This document shows positions 16,908 through 27,576 of a stretch of 64,000 nucleotides of DNA, piece by piece. Where the stretch lies: NCBI RefSeq assembly GCF_001440405.1, contig NZ_LLXX01000120.1, forward strand, positions 27,473 through 91,472, given 5' to 3'. The DNA comes from Bradyrhizobium valentinum (GTDB taxonomy: Bacteria > Pseudomonadota > Alphaproteobacteria > Rhizobiales > Xanthobacteraceae). A program made the position numbers and the translations under genes. How positions within the stretch are numbered: the first letter of the stretch is position 1; each line of letters opens with the position of its first letter. The notes beneath the pieces were generated by a model that was not told the DNA's origin, did not search any database, and saw nothing but the letters and a program-made list of their open reading frames with translations.

Positions 16908-18011
16908 CTATTTCCTCTTCGCCGGGGCCACCTCGGTGACATGGCCCATCTTGCGGCCCGGCCGCGGCGCGCCCTTGCCGTAGAGGTGAACCGTGGCGCC
17001 GGGCACCGTCAGCCATTGCTCGTAGGTGAGGATATCGTCGCCGATCAGGTTGGTCATGGTGACCTGGCCGTGACGAATCGGCTTGCCGAGCGGCCAGCCG
17101 GCGATCGCCCGGATGTGCTGCTCGAATTGGGAGATCGAGGCGCCGTCCAGCGTCCAGTGCCCGGAGTTATGCACCCGCGGCGCGATCTCGTTGACCAGCA
17201 CATGCGGCCCGCCGTTTCCCGCGACCACGAACAATTCGACTGCGAGCACGCCGACATAGTCGAGCGCGTTCGCGATCTTCGCGGCGACGGCACGCGCGTC
17301 TGCAGCCAACGCATCGGAGATCGCGGCCGGCACGCGTGAGAATTTCAGAATGTGATCGCGGTGCTCGTTTTCGGTGACGTCGTAACATTGGACTTCACCG
17401 TCGGCCGAGCGCGCCGCGATCACGGAGATCTCGCGCTCGAATGGCACGAAGGCTTCGAGGATTGCGGATTTGGTGCCGAGCTCTTCCCAGATTTGAGCGG
17501 GATCGTCGCCCTCGCGGATGATCGCCTGGCCCTTGCCGTCATAGCCGAAGCGGCGGGTCTTGATCACGGCGGGCAGACCGATGCGCGCGATGGCGCTCTG
17601 CAGCGTTTCCACCGACGACACGTCGGCATAGTCGGCGGTGCCGATGCCGAGCCGCTTGATGAAGTCCTTTTCGATCAGCCGGTCCTGTGTGGTCTCGAGG
17701 ATCTTCTGCGCCGGCAATACCGGACGCCGCGCGGCCAGCACCATGGCGGTAGCGGCCGGCACGTTCTCGAATTCATAGGTGATGACGTCGACATCGTTGG
17801 CGAACAGCTCGAGCGCTTCGACGTCGGCATATTCGGCGCAGGTCGCGTTCAGCACCACGTCAAAGGCGGGCGAGTCCGGATCCGGCGAAAACACCTGGCA
17901 TTTGAGGCCAAGGCGCGCTGCCGCCATGGCCAGCATCCGGCCCAATTGTCCGCCGCCGAGAATTCCGATGGTGTCGCCCGGCTTCAGCTTCACCGTGCCT
18001 GAAGCTGTCAC
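16908..18011 (-). CDS. purK: N5-carboxyaminoimidazole ribonucleotide synthase
   Basis: 367 residues of the ATP-grasp family. PurK uses ATP and bicarbonate to carboxylate aminoimidazole ribonucleotide in purine synthesis. Visible: nucleotide-fold start [23 protein letters not shown]-grasp core [14 protein letters not shown], and catalytic-region sequence [14 protein letters not shown]. The gene is preceded by purE with a 4-nt overlap, the standard purEK operon. Confidence 0.96.
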   Translation of the reverse strand: MTASGTVKLKPGDTIGILGGGQLGRMLAMAAARLGLKCQVFSPDPDSPAFDVVLNATCAEYADVEALELFANDVDVITYEFENVPAATAMVLAARRPVLPAQKILETTQDRLIEKDFIKRLGIGTADYADVSSVETLQSAIARIGLPAVIKTRRFGYDGKGQAIIREGDDPAQIWEELGTKSAILEAFVPFEREISVIAARSADGEVQCYDVTENEHRDHILKFSRVPAAISDALAADARAVAAKIANALDYVGVLAVELFVVAGNGGPHVLVNEIAPRVHNSGHWTLDGASISQFEQHIRAIAGWPLGKPIRHGQVTMTNLIGDDILTYEQWLTVPGATVHLYGKGAPRPGRKMGHVTEVAPAKRK

Positions 18012-18496
18012 GTCGATTCCTCCGGGCGCTCCTTGATCGCGTCCGTCTGCTGCTTGCGCCAGGCGGCGAGCCGTGCGGCGAGCGGCGCGTCATTCAGCGC
18101 CAGCACGCTTGCCGCGAGCAGCGCCGCATTGATGGCACCGGCCTTTCCGATCGCCAGCGTGCCGACGGGAACGCCGGCCGGCATCTGCACAATCGAGTAC
18201 AGCGAATCGATCCCCGACAGCACCTTGGATTCGACGGGAACCCCGAACACCGGGAGTTCCGTCAACGCGGCCGCCATCCCGGGCAGATGCGCGGCACCGC
18301 CGGCGCCGGCGATGATGACCTTGAAGCCTTGGGCCTTGGCACCCTTGGCGAAGGCAAACAGCCGGTCCGGGGTCCGGTGGGCCGAGACGATGCGCTTTTC
18401 GCAATCGATCCCGAGCGCTGCCAGCGTCTCGGCGGCGTGGCACATGGTCTCCCAGTCGGACTGGCTACCCATAATGATGGCGATCGGTGCGGTCAT
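18008..18496 (-). CDS. purE: N5-carboxyaminoimidazole ribonucleotide mutase
   Basis: 162 residues. PurE moves the carboxyl group made by PurK to give 4-carboxyaminoimidazole ribonucleotide. The class I signature is complete: [12 protein letters not shown] at the N-terminus, VSAHRTPDR with the catalytic His in the centre, and [10 protein letters not shown], followed by [15 protein letters not shown]. The final part is helical. Its stop overlaps the purK start by 4 nt. Confidence 0.97.
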   Translation of the reverse strand: MTAPIAIIMGSQSDWETMCHAAETLAALGIDCEKRIVSAHRTPDRLFAFAKGAKAQGFKVIIAGAGGAAHLPGMAAALTELPVFGVPVESKVLSGIDSLYSIVQMPAGVPVGTLAIGKAGAINAALLAASVLALNDAPLAARLAAWRKQQTDAIKERPEEST

Positions 18497-18648
18497 CTCG
18501 TCAATTCTGTTCGGGAATCCAGAAACATAGGCCGGATTATAGGGTCGGCCAGGGGCTCATCCAAGGCGTGGCAAGGGATCAGGAATGGACTATCCTGTCT
18601 TGGTGAATCCCGGCAAGCCTTCATAAGCGAGCCTGCACAGGGAAGGCC

Positions 18649-19332
18649 ATGAAGAAGAAAACCAGGGCGACCGCCTCCAGGGCCGGAAAACGCCCCAAAA
18701 GCGCGGTTTCCGGGCGAAAAGTCGCACCTCGACGGTCGGCCGAACCGGGATCCCGGCCGTCCGCGGCATCCAACGGCACCAAGGCGACGATTCGCCGGCT
18801 GAAGGCGCAACTGGCCCAGACGCAGGCGCAGATCGAGGAACTTCAGGCCTCCGCCGATACCGACTTCCTGCTGGGCATCCCGAACCGGCGCGGCTTCGAG
18901 CGCGAGCTCAACCGTGCGATTGCCTACATCAAGCGCTATCGCGCCTCCGGCGCCCTGGTCTTGCTCGACGTCGATCGCCTGAAGCCGATCAACGACGCCT
19001 TCGGGCACGCCGCAGGCGACCAGGTGCTCAAGGCCATCGTCGCGACACTCCTTGCACAAGTGCGATCTTCCGACGTGGTCGGCCGGCTTGGCGGCGACGA
19101 GTTCGCGCTGCTGTTATGGAATCTCAGCGAGACCGACGCCCGGGCCAAGGCGGCCGCGCTGGAGGAAGCGATCGATCGCCTCACCTTCATGTTCGATGGC
19201 CGCAGCATTACCGCTGGCGCCTCCGCTGGCGTCGCTGTTCTCGACACTCACTCCGAAGCCGGCCGTGCGCTGGAAGCGGCCGACAGCGCCATGTATGTGC
19301 GCAAGGCGCTGCGGCGGCATGAGGCGTCGTGA
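18649..19332 (+). CDS. GGDEF diguanylate cyclase
   Basis: 227 residues. A Lys/Arg-rich N-terminal tail (1-45) and a short coiled-coil-like segment (RRLKAQLAQTQAQIEELQA) precede one GGDEF domain that makes cyclic di-GMP. The active motif GGDEF is at 148-152, and the product-inhibition site RSSD at 139-142 lies exactly five residues upstream. There is no sensor domain or membrane segment, so activity is probably set by dimerisation or by partners. Confidence 0.92.
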   Translation: MKKKTRATASRAGKRPKSAVSGRKVAPRRSAEPGSRPSAASNGTKATIRRLKAQLAQTQAQIEELQASADTDFLLGIPNRRGFERELNRAIAYIKRYRASGALVLLDVDRLKPINDAFGHAAGDQVLKAIVATLLAQVRSSDVVGRLGGDEFALLLWNLSETDARAKAAALEEAIDRLTFMFDGRSITAGASAGVAVLDTHSEAGRALEAADSAMYVRKALRRHEAS

Positions 19333-19361
19333 GCTGATTAGTTCGCGGCGTTGTTGCGAGC

Positions 19362-19613
19362 TTACAGCCCGCTGAGATCGTCCGGCACGTTGCCGAATTT
19401 GCGCAGCAGTTTCGCATCACCGAACTCGCCGATCATGGGATCGCCGCTGCGGCTGAAGGCTATGGCGCCGATGCTGCCGGCCATCCGCGACATCGTCTCG
19501 GCGCGCCGCAACGCCGTTGTCGGGCTCTGGCATTCTTCCGCGGCGCCCGCCACCGGCGAGCCGCTATCGTCCTGCAGGAATGGCATTGCGACGTAATAAG
19601 TAACATCGGCCAT
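19362..19613 (-). CDS. Small unknown protein, probably in a LexA-box operon
   Basis: 83 residues (MADVTYYVAMPFLQDDSGSP, then a conserved-looking AETMSRMAGSIGAIAFSRSG). No known domain. It is the second gene behind the LexA-type box at 19944-19958, 29 nt after the preceding gene on the same strand. Its composition is like that of a folded cytosolic protein. A damage-linked role is inferred only from the shared promoter region. Confidence 0.6.
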   Translation of the reverse strand: MADVTYYVAMPFLQDDSGSPVAGAAEECQSPTTALRRAETMSRMAGSIGAIAFSRSGDPMIGEFGDAKLLRKFGNVPDDLSGL

Positions 19614-19642
19614 TGTATCGCTCCCGTGTGATCGATCCGGAT

Positions 19643-19909
19643 TCAGGCAGCGTTGCTACTTGCGTGCGGTCGTCGTTTCGACGCGTTCTCTTCACGCGAG
19701 CCGGCACCCGCTTCGCTTGAAAATGCTTGCGACGGTACGCAGCCGGCGGCGACCGCGGCCTGCAATTCCTCCAACTCGATTTCCAGATACTCGTTCGCCA
19801 TGATCAGCGCCTTGATGGTCGAGCGCAGATTGCCGTCGCACATCGCGATGGCCTGATCGCAGGCCTGCTCGTAGCGGCTGTTGTCGGACAGGGATGGCGT
19901 GGCAGACAT
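19643..19909 (-). CDS. Small unknown protein directly behind a LexA-type box
   Basis: 88 residues: an N-terminal helical part (YEQACDQAIAMCDGNLRSTI, then KALIMANEYLEIELEELQAA) and a short basic tail (ENASKRRPHASS). No known domain recognised. The ATG at 19909 lies 35 nt from the GTTC-N7-GTTC box, so SOS control is likely. It forms a probable two-gene operon with 19362-19613. Confidence 0.65.
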   Translation of the reverse strand: MSATPSLSDNSRYEQACDQAIAMCDGNLRSTIKALIMANEYLEIELEELQAAVAAGCVPSQAFSSEAGAGSREENASKRRPHASSNAA

Positions 19910-19943
19910 GGCGGAACTCCCGAGGCTGGCGGCAGGGAAGTAT

Positions 19944-19958
19944 GTTCCTCTTTTGTTC
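19944..19958 (-). promoter_or_regulatory. LexA-type SOS box (GTTC-N7-GTTC)
   Basis: GTTC at 19944-19947 and GTTC at 19955-19958, separated by exactly 7 nt (CTCTTTT). The alphaproteobacterial LexA site is this direct repeat. It stands 35 nt before the start of the small gene at 19909 and reads GAAC-N7-GAAC on that strand. Confidence 0.7.
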
Positions 19959-20122
19959 TCTCTAAGTCAAGCCGCTTCCGCAAACCGGAAGCCTGTTTTC
20001 CAGCAGGGCCGCCGCGGCAAAGGCCGCCGCAACGTCGAGATGTGTGGATGTCGGGGAAAGAATCTGCCCGAAAGGCGCACGGTTTGGCGAACCGAGTTTG
20101 CCGAACGCAGCAGACTTGACGA

Positions 20123-20329
20123 TCAGGCGATGATGTCAGGCGTGATCTGGTCTTCGATGAAGGCGATGCGGTCGCGCAATTGCAGCTTGCGCTTCTTCAA
20201 CCGCTGCAGCCGCAGCAAATCCGGCGCCGGCGACTGATGCAGCGCGTCGATCGCTGCATCGAGATCGCGATGTTCCTGCTGCAGGCGGGCGAGCTCGTTT
20301 TCAAGCTCGCGCTCATCATCGTCGGTCAT
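20123..20329 (-). CDS. DUF465/YdcH-family protein
   Basis: 68 residues forming two short helices: DDERELENELARLQQEHRDL, then a hairpin region and LRLQRLKKRKLQLRDRIAFI. This matches the DUF465 (YdcH) family of very small alpha-helical proteins, whose function is unknown. It is divergent from a second DUF465 gene at 20570. Confidence 0.82.
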   Translation of the reverse strand: MTDDDERELENELARLQQEHRDLDAAIDALHQSPAPDLLRLQRLKKRKLQLRDRIAFIEDQITPDIIA

Positions 20330-20569
20330 GGTGTACGTTAGCTGAAATCGCGATGAGGTTGTGAACGGATTTTCCTCCGGCTGGCGGTGAATATCGTCTC
20401 TGCAAGGCCGGTCCGCAAGCTGACCGGGTTCCCATACTCACGATTGGTTACAGATAAATTGGAAAATATGAGAGGCGCGATTCCGGATATCCATCGACAG
20501 ATTCGTCGGCTGGTGTACACTCCCTCGCCCGGATCGAATCTGAGGTTTCACCCACCGAGGAGATTTCGT

Positions 20570-20755
20570 ATGGCACTACAGGCGCATCTTGTTGAACTTG
20601 AACGTAAACACAAGATTCTCGAGAATGAATTGCACGAAGCGCTCGTGCACCTTTCCACAGACGATCTGCAAATTGTCGAGTTGAAGCGCCGCAAGTTGAT
20701 GGTCAAGGATCAGATCGAGCGGTTGAAGCATACCGCCGAAGAAACCCTCCACTAA
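20570..20755 (+). CDS. Second DUF465/YdcH-family protein
   Basis: 61 residues from the ATG at 20570, which has GAGGAG about 7 nt upstream. Helix one is LVELERKHKILENELHEAL and helix two is IVELKRRKLMVKDQIERLK, the same DUF465 pattern as the divergent gene at 20123-20329. The 240-nt space between the two may hold both promoters. Paired DUF465 genes suggest an old duplication. Function unknown. Confidence 0.8.
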   Translation: MALQAHLVELERKHKILENELHEALVHLSTDDLQIVELKRRKLMVKDQIERLKHTAEETLH

Positions 20756-20856
20756 CCAGTCCAGCAGAGTATCGAAATCCCCACGCGATCGGATGGGCGC
20801 CGATGCGCTCATCCGTCCGCAGGAAACGCTGCGGCCATCGAACGCTGCGGCCATCG

Positions 20857-21960
20857 TCAGAGCTCTGCCAGCGTGCCGACATGATCGGCGATCGCGAGCG
20901 ACGATGTCAGTCCCGGCGATTCGATCCCGAACAGGTTGATCAGTCCGGCGATGCCGTGATCGGCGGGGCCCTGGATCAGAAAATCCTGCGTGGCGACGGC
21001 CGGCGGCACGATCTTCGGCCGGATTCCGGAATAGCTCGGCATCAGCGCGCCATCCGGCAACGTCGGCCAGTAGCGCCGGATCGCGGGATAGAAGCGCTCG
21101 GCACGGGCAGGATCCACCGCATAGTCGATGCTCTCGACCCATTCGACATCGGGGCCGAACCGGGCCTGTCCCGCCATGTCGAGCGTCAGGTGCACGCCGA
21201 GCCCGCCGGGCTCCGGCACCGGATAGATCAGGCGTGAAAACGGGGCCCGCGCGCTGCAGCTAAAATAATTGCCCTTGGCGAGATAAGCGCAGGGGATCAT
21301 CCCGACCGGCAAACCCTCGATGCTGCGTGCCACCGTGGGCGCTCCCAGCCCCGCCGCGTTGACGAGCAGGTTGCATGCAAGTGTCATCGGCACGTCGCCG
21401 CCGGCCTCGATTTCGATCCGGCCGCCATCGGCCCGGGCGCGCAAGAGCGGCGTATGAAATGCACAGGCTGCGCCGGCTTCCTCCGCATCGCCCCGCAGCG
21501 CCAGCATATAGGCGTGGCTGTCGATGATGCCGGTGGATGGTGAGAGCAGGGCCGCATCGCAGTTGAGCGCCGGCTCCAGCGCCCGCGCCGCGTCGCCCGT
21601 CAGCAACTGCAGGTCGTCGACGCCATTGGCTTCGGCATGCGCGCGGATCGATTGCAGTTTTTCGGTTTCGCTTGGTGTCGTCGCCACGATCAGCTTGCCG
21701 CAATTGCGATGGGGGATGCCGTGGTCGAGGCAATATCGGTAAAGCGCGCGCTTGCCGTTGACGCACATCTGCGCCATCAGGCTGCCGGCGCGATAATAGA
21801 TGCCGGCATGGATCACCTCGCTGTTGCGCGAGGAGGTGACGGTACCGATGCCCTCGGCGGCCTCGAGCACGATCACTTCGCGGCCCGCCTGGGCCAGCCG
21901 TCGTGCGATCGCGAGCCCGATCACCCCCGCTCCGACGACGACGCAATCGACCTTGTCCAT
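20857..21960 (-). CDS. FAD-dependent oxidoreductase, LhgO-like
   Basis: 367 residues of the DAO-type flavoprotein family. The N-terminal FAD-binding fingerprint is [20 protein letters not shown] with the ribose-binding Glu in [21 protein letters not shown] is the signature of L-2-hydroxyglutarate oxidase (LhgO), and the C-terminal [20 protein letters not shown] fits too. LhgO oxidises L-2-hydroxyglutarate to 2-oxoglutarate and passes electrons to quinone. The substrate here is inferred from that similarity. Confidence 0.85.
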   Translation of the reverse strand: MDKVDCVVVGAGVIGLAIARRLAQAGREVIVLEAAEGIGTVTSSRNSEVIHAGIYYRAGSLMAQMCVNGKRALYRYCLDHGIPHRNCGKLIVATTPSETEKLQSIRAHAEANGVDDLQLLTGDAARALEPALNCDAALLSPSTGIIDSHAYMLALRGDAEEAGAACAFHTPLLRARADGGRIEIEAGGDVPMTLACNLLVNAAGLGAPTVARSIEGLPVGMIPCAYLAKGNYFSCSARAPFSRLIYPVPEPGGLGVHLTLDMAGQARFGPDVEWVESIDYAVDPARAERFYPAIRRYWPTLPDGALMPSYSGIRPKIVPPAVATQDFLIQGPADHGIAGLINLFGIESPGLTSSLAIADHVGTLAEL

Positions 21961-22218
21961 GTCAGCTTCGGACCTGGGAATCTGGCGTGAAAATCAGCGT
22001 TTGCCGCGCTCGGTCATCAGCGTTTCGCTTGGCGCAGTATTCGAACAACCCGTTGGTTTGCCTCGAAATACGCCTCGAGCGCGGTCTTGTTAGTGAAGCA
22101 TTAATCATGTCGGGCCAATTGCCGTAATTTGGGTCACATTTTAGAATTGCACGGGTAGTCGTTTACCCGATCCAAACTCGTCAAGCCAGACACTCCGCCC
22201 GCAAACCTCGGGTGGGTA

Positions 22219-24921
22219 ATGGCTGACAGAAACTGGCAGGCAGGACGGAAGAATTCGATTCCGGCGCAGGCCCTCGTCTGTCTGCTCGCCAGTGCTGCGC
22301 CGTGCGGATTTGCGTGGGGAGCCGCGCCTTCCGGCTTTGCACCGGCGAGCCATATCGGCGAATTCGATTCCAATCTGGTCTGGGAATTCCTGATCTGGGG
22401 GATCGTCGTCGCCTCCTTCCTGGCTGCGATCAGCATCTGGATAATGGCGGCGTTGCGCGGGGCCAAGAGCGCCCAATTGCAGCGCAGCGCATTCATCAGC
22501 TCGGCGCTCAACACGCTCAACCAGGGCGTGATGATGACCAACGCGCAGAACCGCGTGGTCTTCTGCAACGACCGCTTTCTCGAAATGTACGGGCTCAGCC
22601 GTGCCGAGATTTCGAGCACGATGACCGGCCGCGAACTGCTCGAACTGCGGCGCGCACGGGGACTGCTCAATCTCACCGTCGAAGAGTTCAGCAAGCTTGC
22701 CCGCCGCCCGGAAGGCGTCGTCACCGAACTGCCGGGCGGACGATCGGTGCTTTCAAAGATCTTTCGCTTGCCCAATGGCGGGACGATCGGAACACACGAG
22801 GATTGCACCGAGCAGCGCAGACTGTCGCGCAAGCTGGCATCGACCACCAAATTTCTGGAATCGGTGCTCGACAACGTTCCGGTCTGCGTCGCCGCCAAGA
22901 ACATCGAGGACGGCCGATATATTTTCGCCAACCGGGCGTTCGAGCGCTTCTCCCGCTTCTCTCGTGATCATATCATCGGCAAGCGTGCAGACGAGATCTT
23001 TCGGCTGGAAACCGCCAAAAGCATCGAGGCGGCGGATCACGCGGCGCTGACGGCGCTCGAAGGCTACCATCGCAACGAATACACCGTCGAACGGGGCGAT
23101 GACCGGCGCGTTCTCTCCGCCAACCGCGTGGTCGCCCGCAACGAAAACGACGAGCCGGAATTCCTGATCACTCTGTTCGACGATGTCACCGATCGGCGGT
23201 CGCTGTCGCGCGAACTTGAAAACACCAAGAAGTTCCTCGAACTGGTTGTCGACAACATCCCGGTGTCGCTGATCGTGGAGCGGGTCAGCGACGGACGCTA
23301 CCTGCTCGCCAACCGCAGCGCCGAGACCATTCTCAATCGCCGCCGCGAGGATGCCACCGGCCTGACCGCCGCCGACATCTTCAATCCGCGCGAAGCCAAA
23401 TTGATCATCGCGCGCGACGAGGCCGCGATCAAGAAACGCGGCCTGCTCACCGAAGAGCACCCGATTTCCACCAAGGACGGGCTGCGGCTGTTCCTGACCC
23501 GCCGCATGACGGTGCTCGACGAGGCCGGCGAGCCGCAATATCTGATCAAGACCCACGAGGACGTCACCGATCGCCGCCAGACCGAATCGCGGATGGCGCA
23601 CATGGCCTATCATGACGGCCTGACCGATCTGCCGAACCGCGCCGCCTTCCTGCAGGCGCTGGCCCAGATGATCGAAGCCTGCGCCGGCACGGACGAGGAA
23701 TTCGCGGTGCTCTGCGTCGACCTCGACGGGTTGAAGGAAATCAACGACGTGTTCGGCCACGCGATGGGCGACAAGCTCCTGATCGAGGTTGGCGGCCGCA
23801 TCCAGTCCTGCGCCCGTGGCGGCGCGGTGGCCCGGCTCTCCGGTGACGAGTTCGGCCTGATCATCGACGGCAAGCAGCCGGATGCGGGCAAGGCGCTCGC
23901 CGAAAAACTCGCGCAAACGCTGTCGGACGAGTTCGTGATCGACGGCAAGTCGGTGCGGACCGGGGTGACGACCGGCATCTCGGTATTTCCGCATAACGGT
24001 TCGGATGCCGCTTCGCTGCTTGCCAATTCCGGCGCGGCATTGTTCCGCGCCAAGCAGAAATCGCGCGGCTCGATCAGCATCTTCGAACCCGAGATGGATC
24101 AGCAGATCCGCGACCGCCGCGTGTTGCATCAGGACCTTTCGATGGCGATCAGGAACGGCGAATTGTCGTTGCACTACCAGCCACAGGCCGCGGCGGGGCC
24201 TACCGTCGGCGCCAGCAGGGTCATCGGCTTCGAGGCGCTGGCGCGCTGGATACATCCGGTGCGCGGCTTCGTGTCGCCCGGCGAATTCATTCCGCTGGCG
24301 GAAGAAAGCGGCCTGATCGTCGAAATGGGCGTCTGGATCCTGCGCGAAGCCTGCCGGGAGGCCGCCTCCTGGCCGGTGCCGATGCAGATCGCCGTCAACC
24401 TGTCACCGGCGCAATTCATGCATGGCGATTTGGTCAGCCTGGTGCACTCGATCCTGCTCGAGACAGGCCTCGCGCCCGACCGGCTCGAACTCGAAATCAC
24501 CGAAGGCGTGCTGATCGAGGATTTTGACCGCGGTCTCGCCCTGCTCCGGCGGCTGAAGTCACTCGGCGTGCGGATCTCGATGGACGATTTCGGTTCCGGT
24601 TATTCCTCGCTGAGCTATCTGCAGGCGTTCCCGTTCGACAAGATCAAGATCGACCGCGCCTTCGTCATGAATCTCGGACGCAATCCGCAGTCGGCGGCGA
24701 TCGTTCGCGCCGTCATCGATCTCGGCCACGGCCTCGAAATGTCGATTGTTGCCGAAGGAGTGGAGACCCAGGAGCAGCTCGGATTCCTCTCGGACGAGGG
24801 CTGCGACGCAGTGCAGGGCTATTTCCTCGGCAAGCCCCAGCCGATCGGACACTACGCCTCGCTGGTCGGCCGCAGCGCCGCAAACGACGTCGAGTCCGCG
24901 CGCAAGCTCGCCAGCGCCTGA
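22219..24921 (+). CDS. Membrane PAS-PAS-PAS-GGDEF-EAL protein
   Basis: 900 residues for cyclic di-GMP turnover. After a hydrophobic start (QALVCLLASAAPCGFAWG) and one strong membrane helix (about 55-80), there are three PAS domains (about 85-200, 205-325, 330-460). The GGDEF domain follows at about 465-635, with SGDEF at 541-545 in place of GGDEF; SGDEF can still be active. The EAL domain (about 650-890) has FEALARW with EAL at 672-674, and the ELEITEG, DDFGSGYSSL, KIDRAF and VAEGVET motifs, so phosphodiesterase activity is likely. The three PAS units imply sensing of redox state or a small ligand. Confidence 0.93.
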   Translation: MADRNWQAGRKNSIPAQALVCLLASAAPCGFAWGAAPSGFAPASHIGEFDSNLVWEFLIWGIVVASFLAAISIWIMAALRGAKSAQLQRSAFISSALNTLNQGVMMTNAQNRVVFCNDRFLEMYGLSRAEISSTMTGRELLELRRARGLLNLTVEEFSKLARRPEGVVTELPGGRSVLSKIFRLPNGGTIGTHEDCTEQRRLSRKLASTTKFLESVLDNVPVCVAAKNIEDGRYIFANRAFERFSRFSRDHIIGKRADEIFRLETAKSIEAADHAALTALEGYHRNEYTVERGDDRRVLSANRVVARNENDEPEFLITLFDDVTDRRSLSRELENTKKFLELVVDNIPVSLIVERVSDGRYLLANRSAETILNRRREDATGLTAADIFNPREAKLIIARDEAAIKKRGLLTEEHPISTKDGLRLFLTRRMTVLDEAGEPQYLIKTHEDVTDRRQTESRMAHMAYHDGLTDLPNRAAFLQALAQMIEACAGTDEEFAVLCVDLDGLKEINDVFGHAMGDKLLIEVGGRIQSCARGGAVARLSGDEFGLIIDGKQPDAGKALAEKLAQTLSDEFVIDGKSVRTGVTTGISVFPHNGSDAASLLANSGAALFRAKQKSRGSISIFEPEMDQQIRDRRVLHQDLSMAIRNGELSLHYQPQAAAGPTVGASRVIGFEALARWIHPVRGFVSPGEFIPLAEESGLIVEMGVWILREACREAASWPVPMQIAVNLSPAQFMHGDLVSLVHSILLETGLAPDRLELEITEGVLIEDFDRGLALLRRLKSLGVRISMDDFGSGYSSLSYLQAFPFDKIKIDRAFVMNLGRNPQSAAIVRAVIDLGHGLEMSIVAEGVETQEQLGFLSDEGCDAVQGYFLGKPQPIGHYASLVGRSAANDVESARKLASA

Positions 24922-24960
24922 TTCCAGAAGCGACATCCACTTTTGGCCATCATGACCTAG

Positions 24961-24984
24961 TGTAGTGAAGTCAGCTTCTCTACA
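24961..24984. promoter_or_regulatory. Inverted repeat upstream of glpD
   Basis: TGTAGTGAAG (24961-24970) and CTTCTCTACA (24975-24984) form a 9-of-10 inverted repeat with a 4-nt centre, ending 13 nt before the glpD start. It is placed like an operator. The regulator is not evident. Confidence 0.4.
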
Positions 24985-24997
24985 GTAGCCCTTGCGT

Positions 24998-26463
24998 ATG
25001 GCGGACTACGATCTCGCGATCATTGGCGGCGGGTTGAACGGCGTCAGCATCGCGCGCGACGCCGCCGGACGCGGCCTGCGCGTCATCCTGCTGGAGCAGG
25101 GCGATCTCGGGGCAGGCGCCTCTTCGGCCTCGCCGCGGTTGATCCATGGCGATCTCGCTGATCTGGAGCGCCGGCATTTCCTTCGCGTCCGTTCAGCGCT
25201 CGCCGAGCGCGACATCTGGCTCAGGATCGCGCCGCATCTCGTGCGTCCGATGCGCTTTGCCATCCCCGCCCATTCGGACGAACGTCCTATCTGGCAGTTG
25301 CGCTCATGGCTCCTGCTGTACGACCGGCTGGCCTCGCGCAGCGGTCTGCCGCCCTCGGCCACCGTCGACGTCACGCATCATCCGGTCGGCAACGCGCTGA
25401 AGCGGCCGTTCGGTACCGCCTTCGAGTACTCCGACTGCGTCGTGGACGATTCCCGGCTGGTGATCCTCACCGCCGTCGATGCCGCGGCGCACGGCGCCGT
25501 GATCCGCACCGGCGCGCGCTGCACCCGGGCCGAACGTGGCGGGGAGTGGCGGCTGGTGACGATCGATCGCGGCTATCGCCAGGTGATCACGGCAAGGGCG
25601 GTCGCCAACGCCACCGGCGCCTGGACGCCGTCCGTCGCCGAGACGGTGTTGCGTACATCGCCGCCGAAGGTGGCCGCCGTGCAGATGAGCCAGATCGTTG
25701 TCCGCCGCCTGTTCGACAGCGACAACATCTATGTGTTCCAGAACAGCGACGGACGATTGATTTTCGCAAGCCCCTATGAGCGCGATTTTACCCTGATCGG
25801 CACCGCCAGCCATGCCTTCAAGGGCGATCCCGCCATCATTGCGATGGCGGCTAGCGACGTCGCCTATCTCTGCGATGCGGCGAACCGCTATTTCCGCGAG
25901 CGGATCGAGACGGTCGACGTGGTGCGTACGCTTTCCGGCGCCAACATGGTGCCGAGCCCCGCGGGCAGGCGATATCAGCGCGACGGCGCGATGACGCTCG
26001 ATCACGGGCGCGGCAAGGCCCCGCTGATCACGGTTTTCGGCGGCGACGTCACGACCTCGCGGCTGCGCGCGGAGCGGGCGGTCTCTAAGCTGACGCCGTT
26101 CTATCCGATGTCGGCACGCTGGACCGCGATGGCACCGCTGCCCGGCGGCGATTTTGCATGGAGCCGTTTCGACGACGAGGTCGACGAAGTGCGCGAACGC
26201 TGGCGGTTTCTCGGCGAGGAAGAAGCAAAGCGCCTGGTCGCCGCCTATGGGTCGAACGTCAAGGAGATCCTTGGCGACGCCAGGGAGCGCAGTGATCTCG
26301 GCCCGGCCTTTGGAGCGGAACTGACGGGCGCCGAGCTGCGCTACCTCATGCAAAAGGAATGGGCGCGTTTTCCGGACGACATATTGTGGCGGCGTTCGAA
26401 GCTCGGCTTAACCATGGGGCCGGCGGACCGCGAGGCGCTGGCCGCCTTCATGGCGGCATCAAG

Positions 26464-26467
<4 letters not shown>
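24998..26467 (+). CDS. glpD: Glycerol-3-phosphate dehydrogenase, quinone-linked
   Basis: 489 residues from the ATG at 24998. GlpD oxidises sn-glycerol-3-phosphate to dihydroxyacetone phosphate at the inner membrane and feeds electrons to quinone. Visible: the FAD-binding fold [21 protein letters not shown], the substrate-domain sequence [16 protein letters not shown] (usually SSKSTKLIHGG), ANATGAWTP and the C-terminal helical domain. The stop overlaps the next start (ATGA, 26464-26467), coupling it to a cyclase. Confidence 0.92.
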
Positions 26468-27531
<1,064 letters not shown>

Positions 27532-27576
27532 ACTCTCTCTATCTCTGCGACCGGCGCAAGTCGTGAACCATCGCTA

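Noticed and set aside
22152..22169. CGGGTA-N6-TACCCG hairpin before the GGDEF-EAL gene
   Set aside because: Only 6-bp arms; such hairpins are expected by chance in GC-rich DNA.
22753..24255. 500-residue reverse frame opposite the GGDEF-EAL gene
   Set aside because: Antisense to a gene with complete catalytic motifs; no family features.
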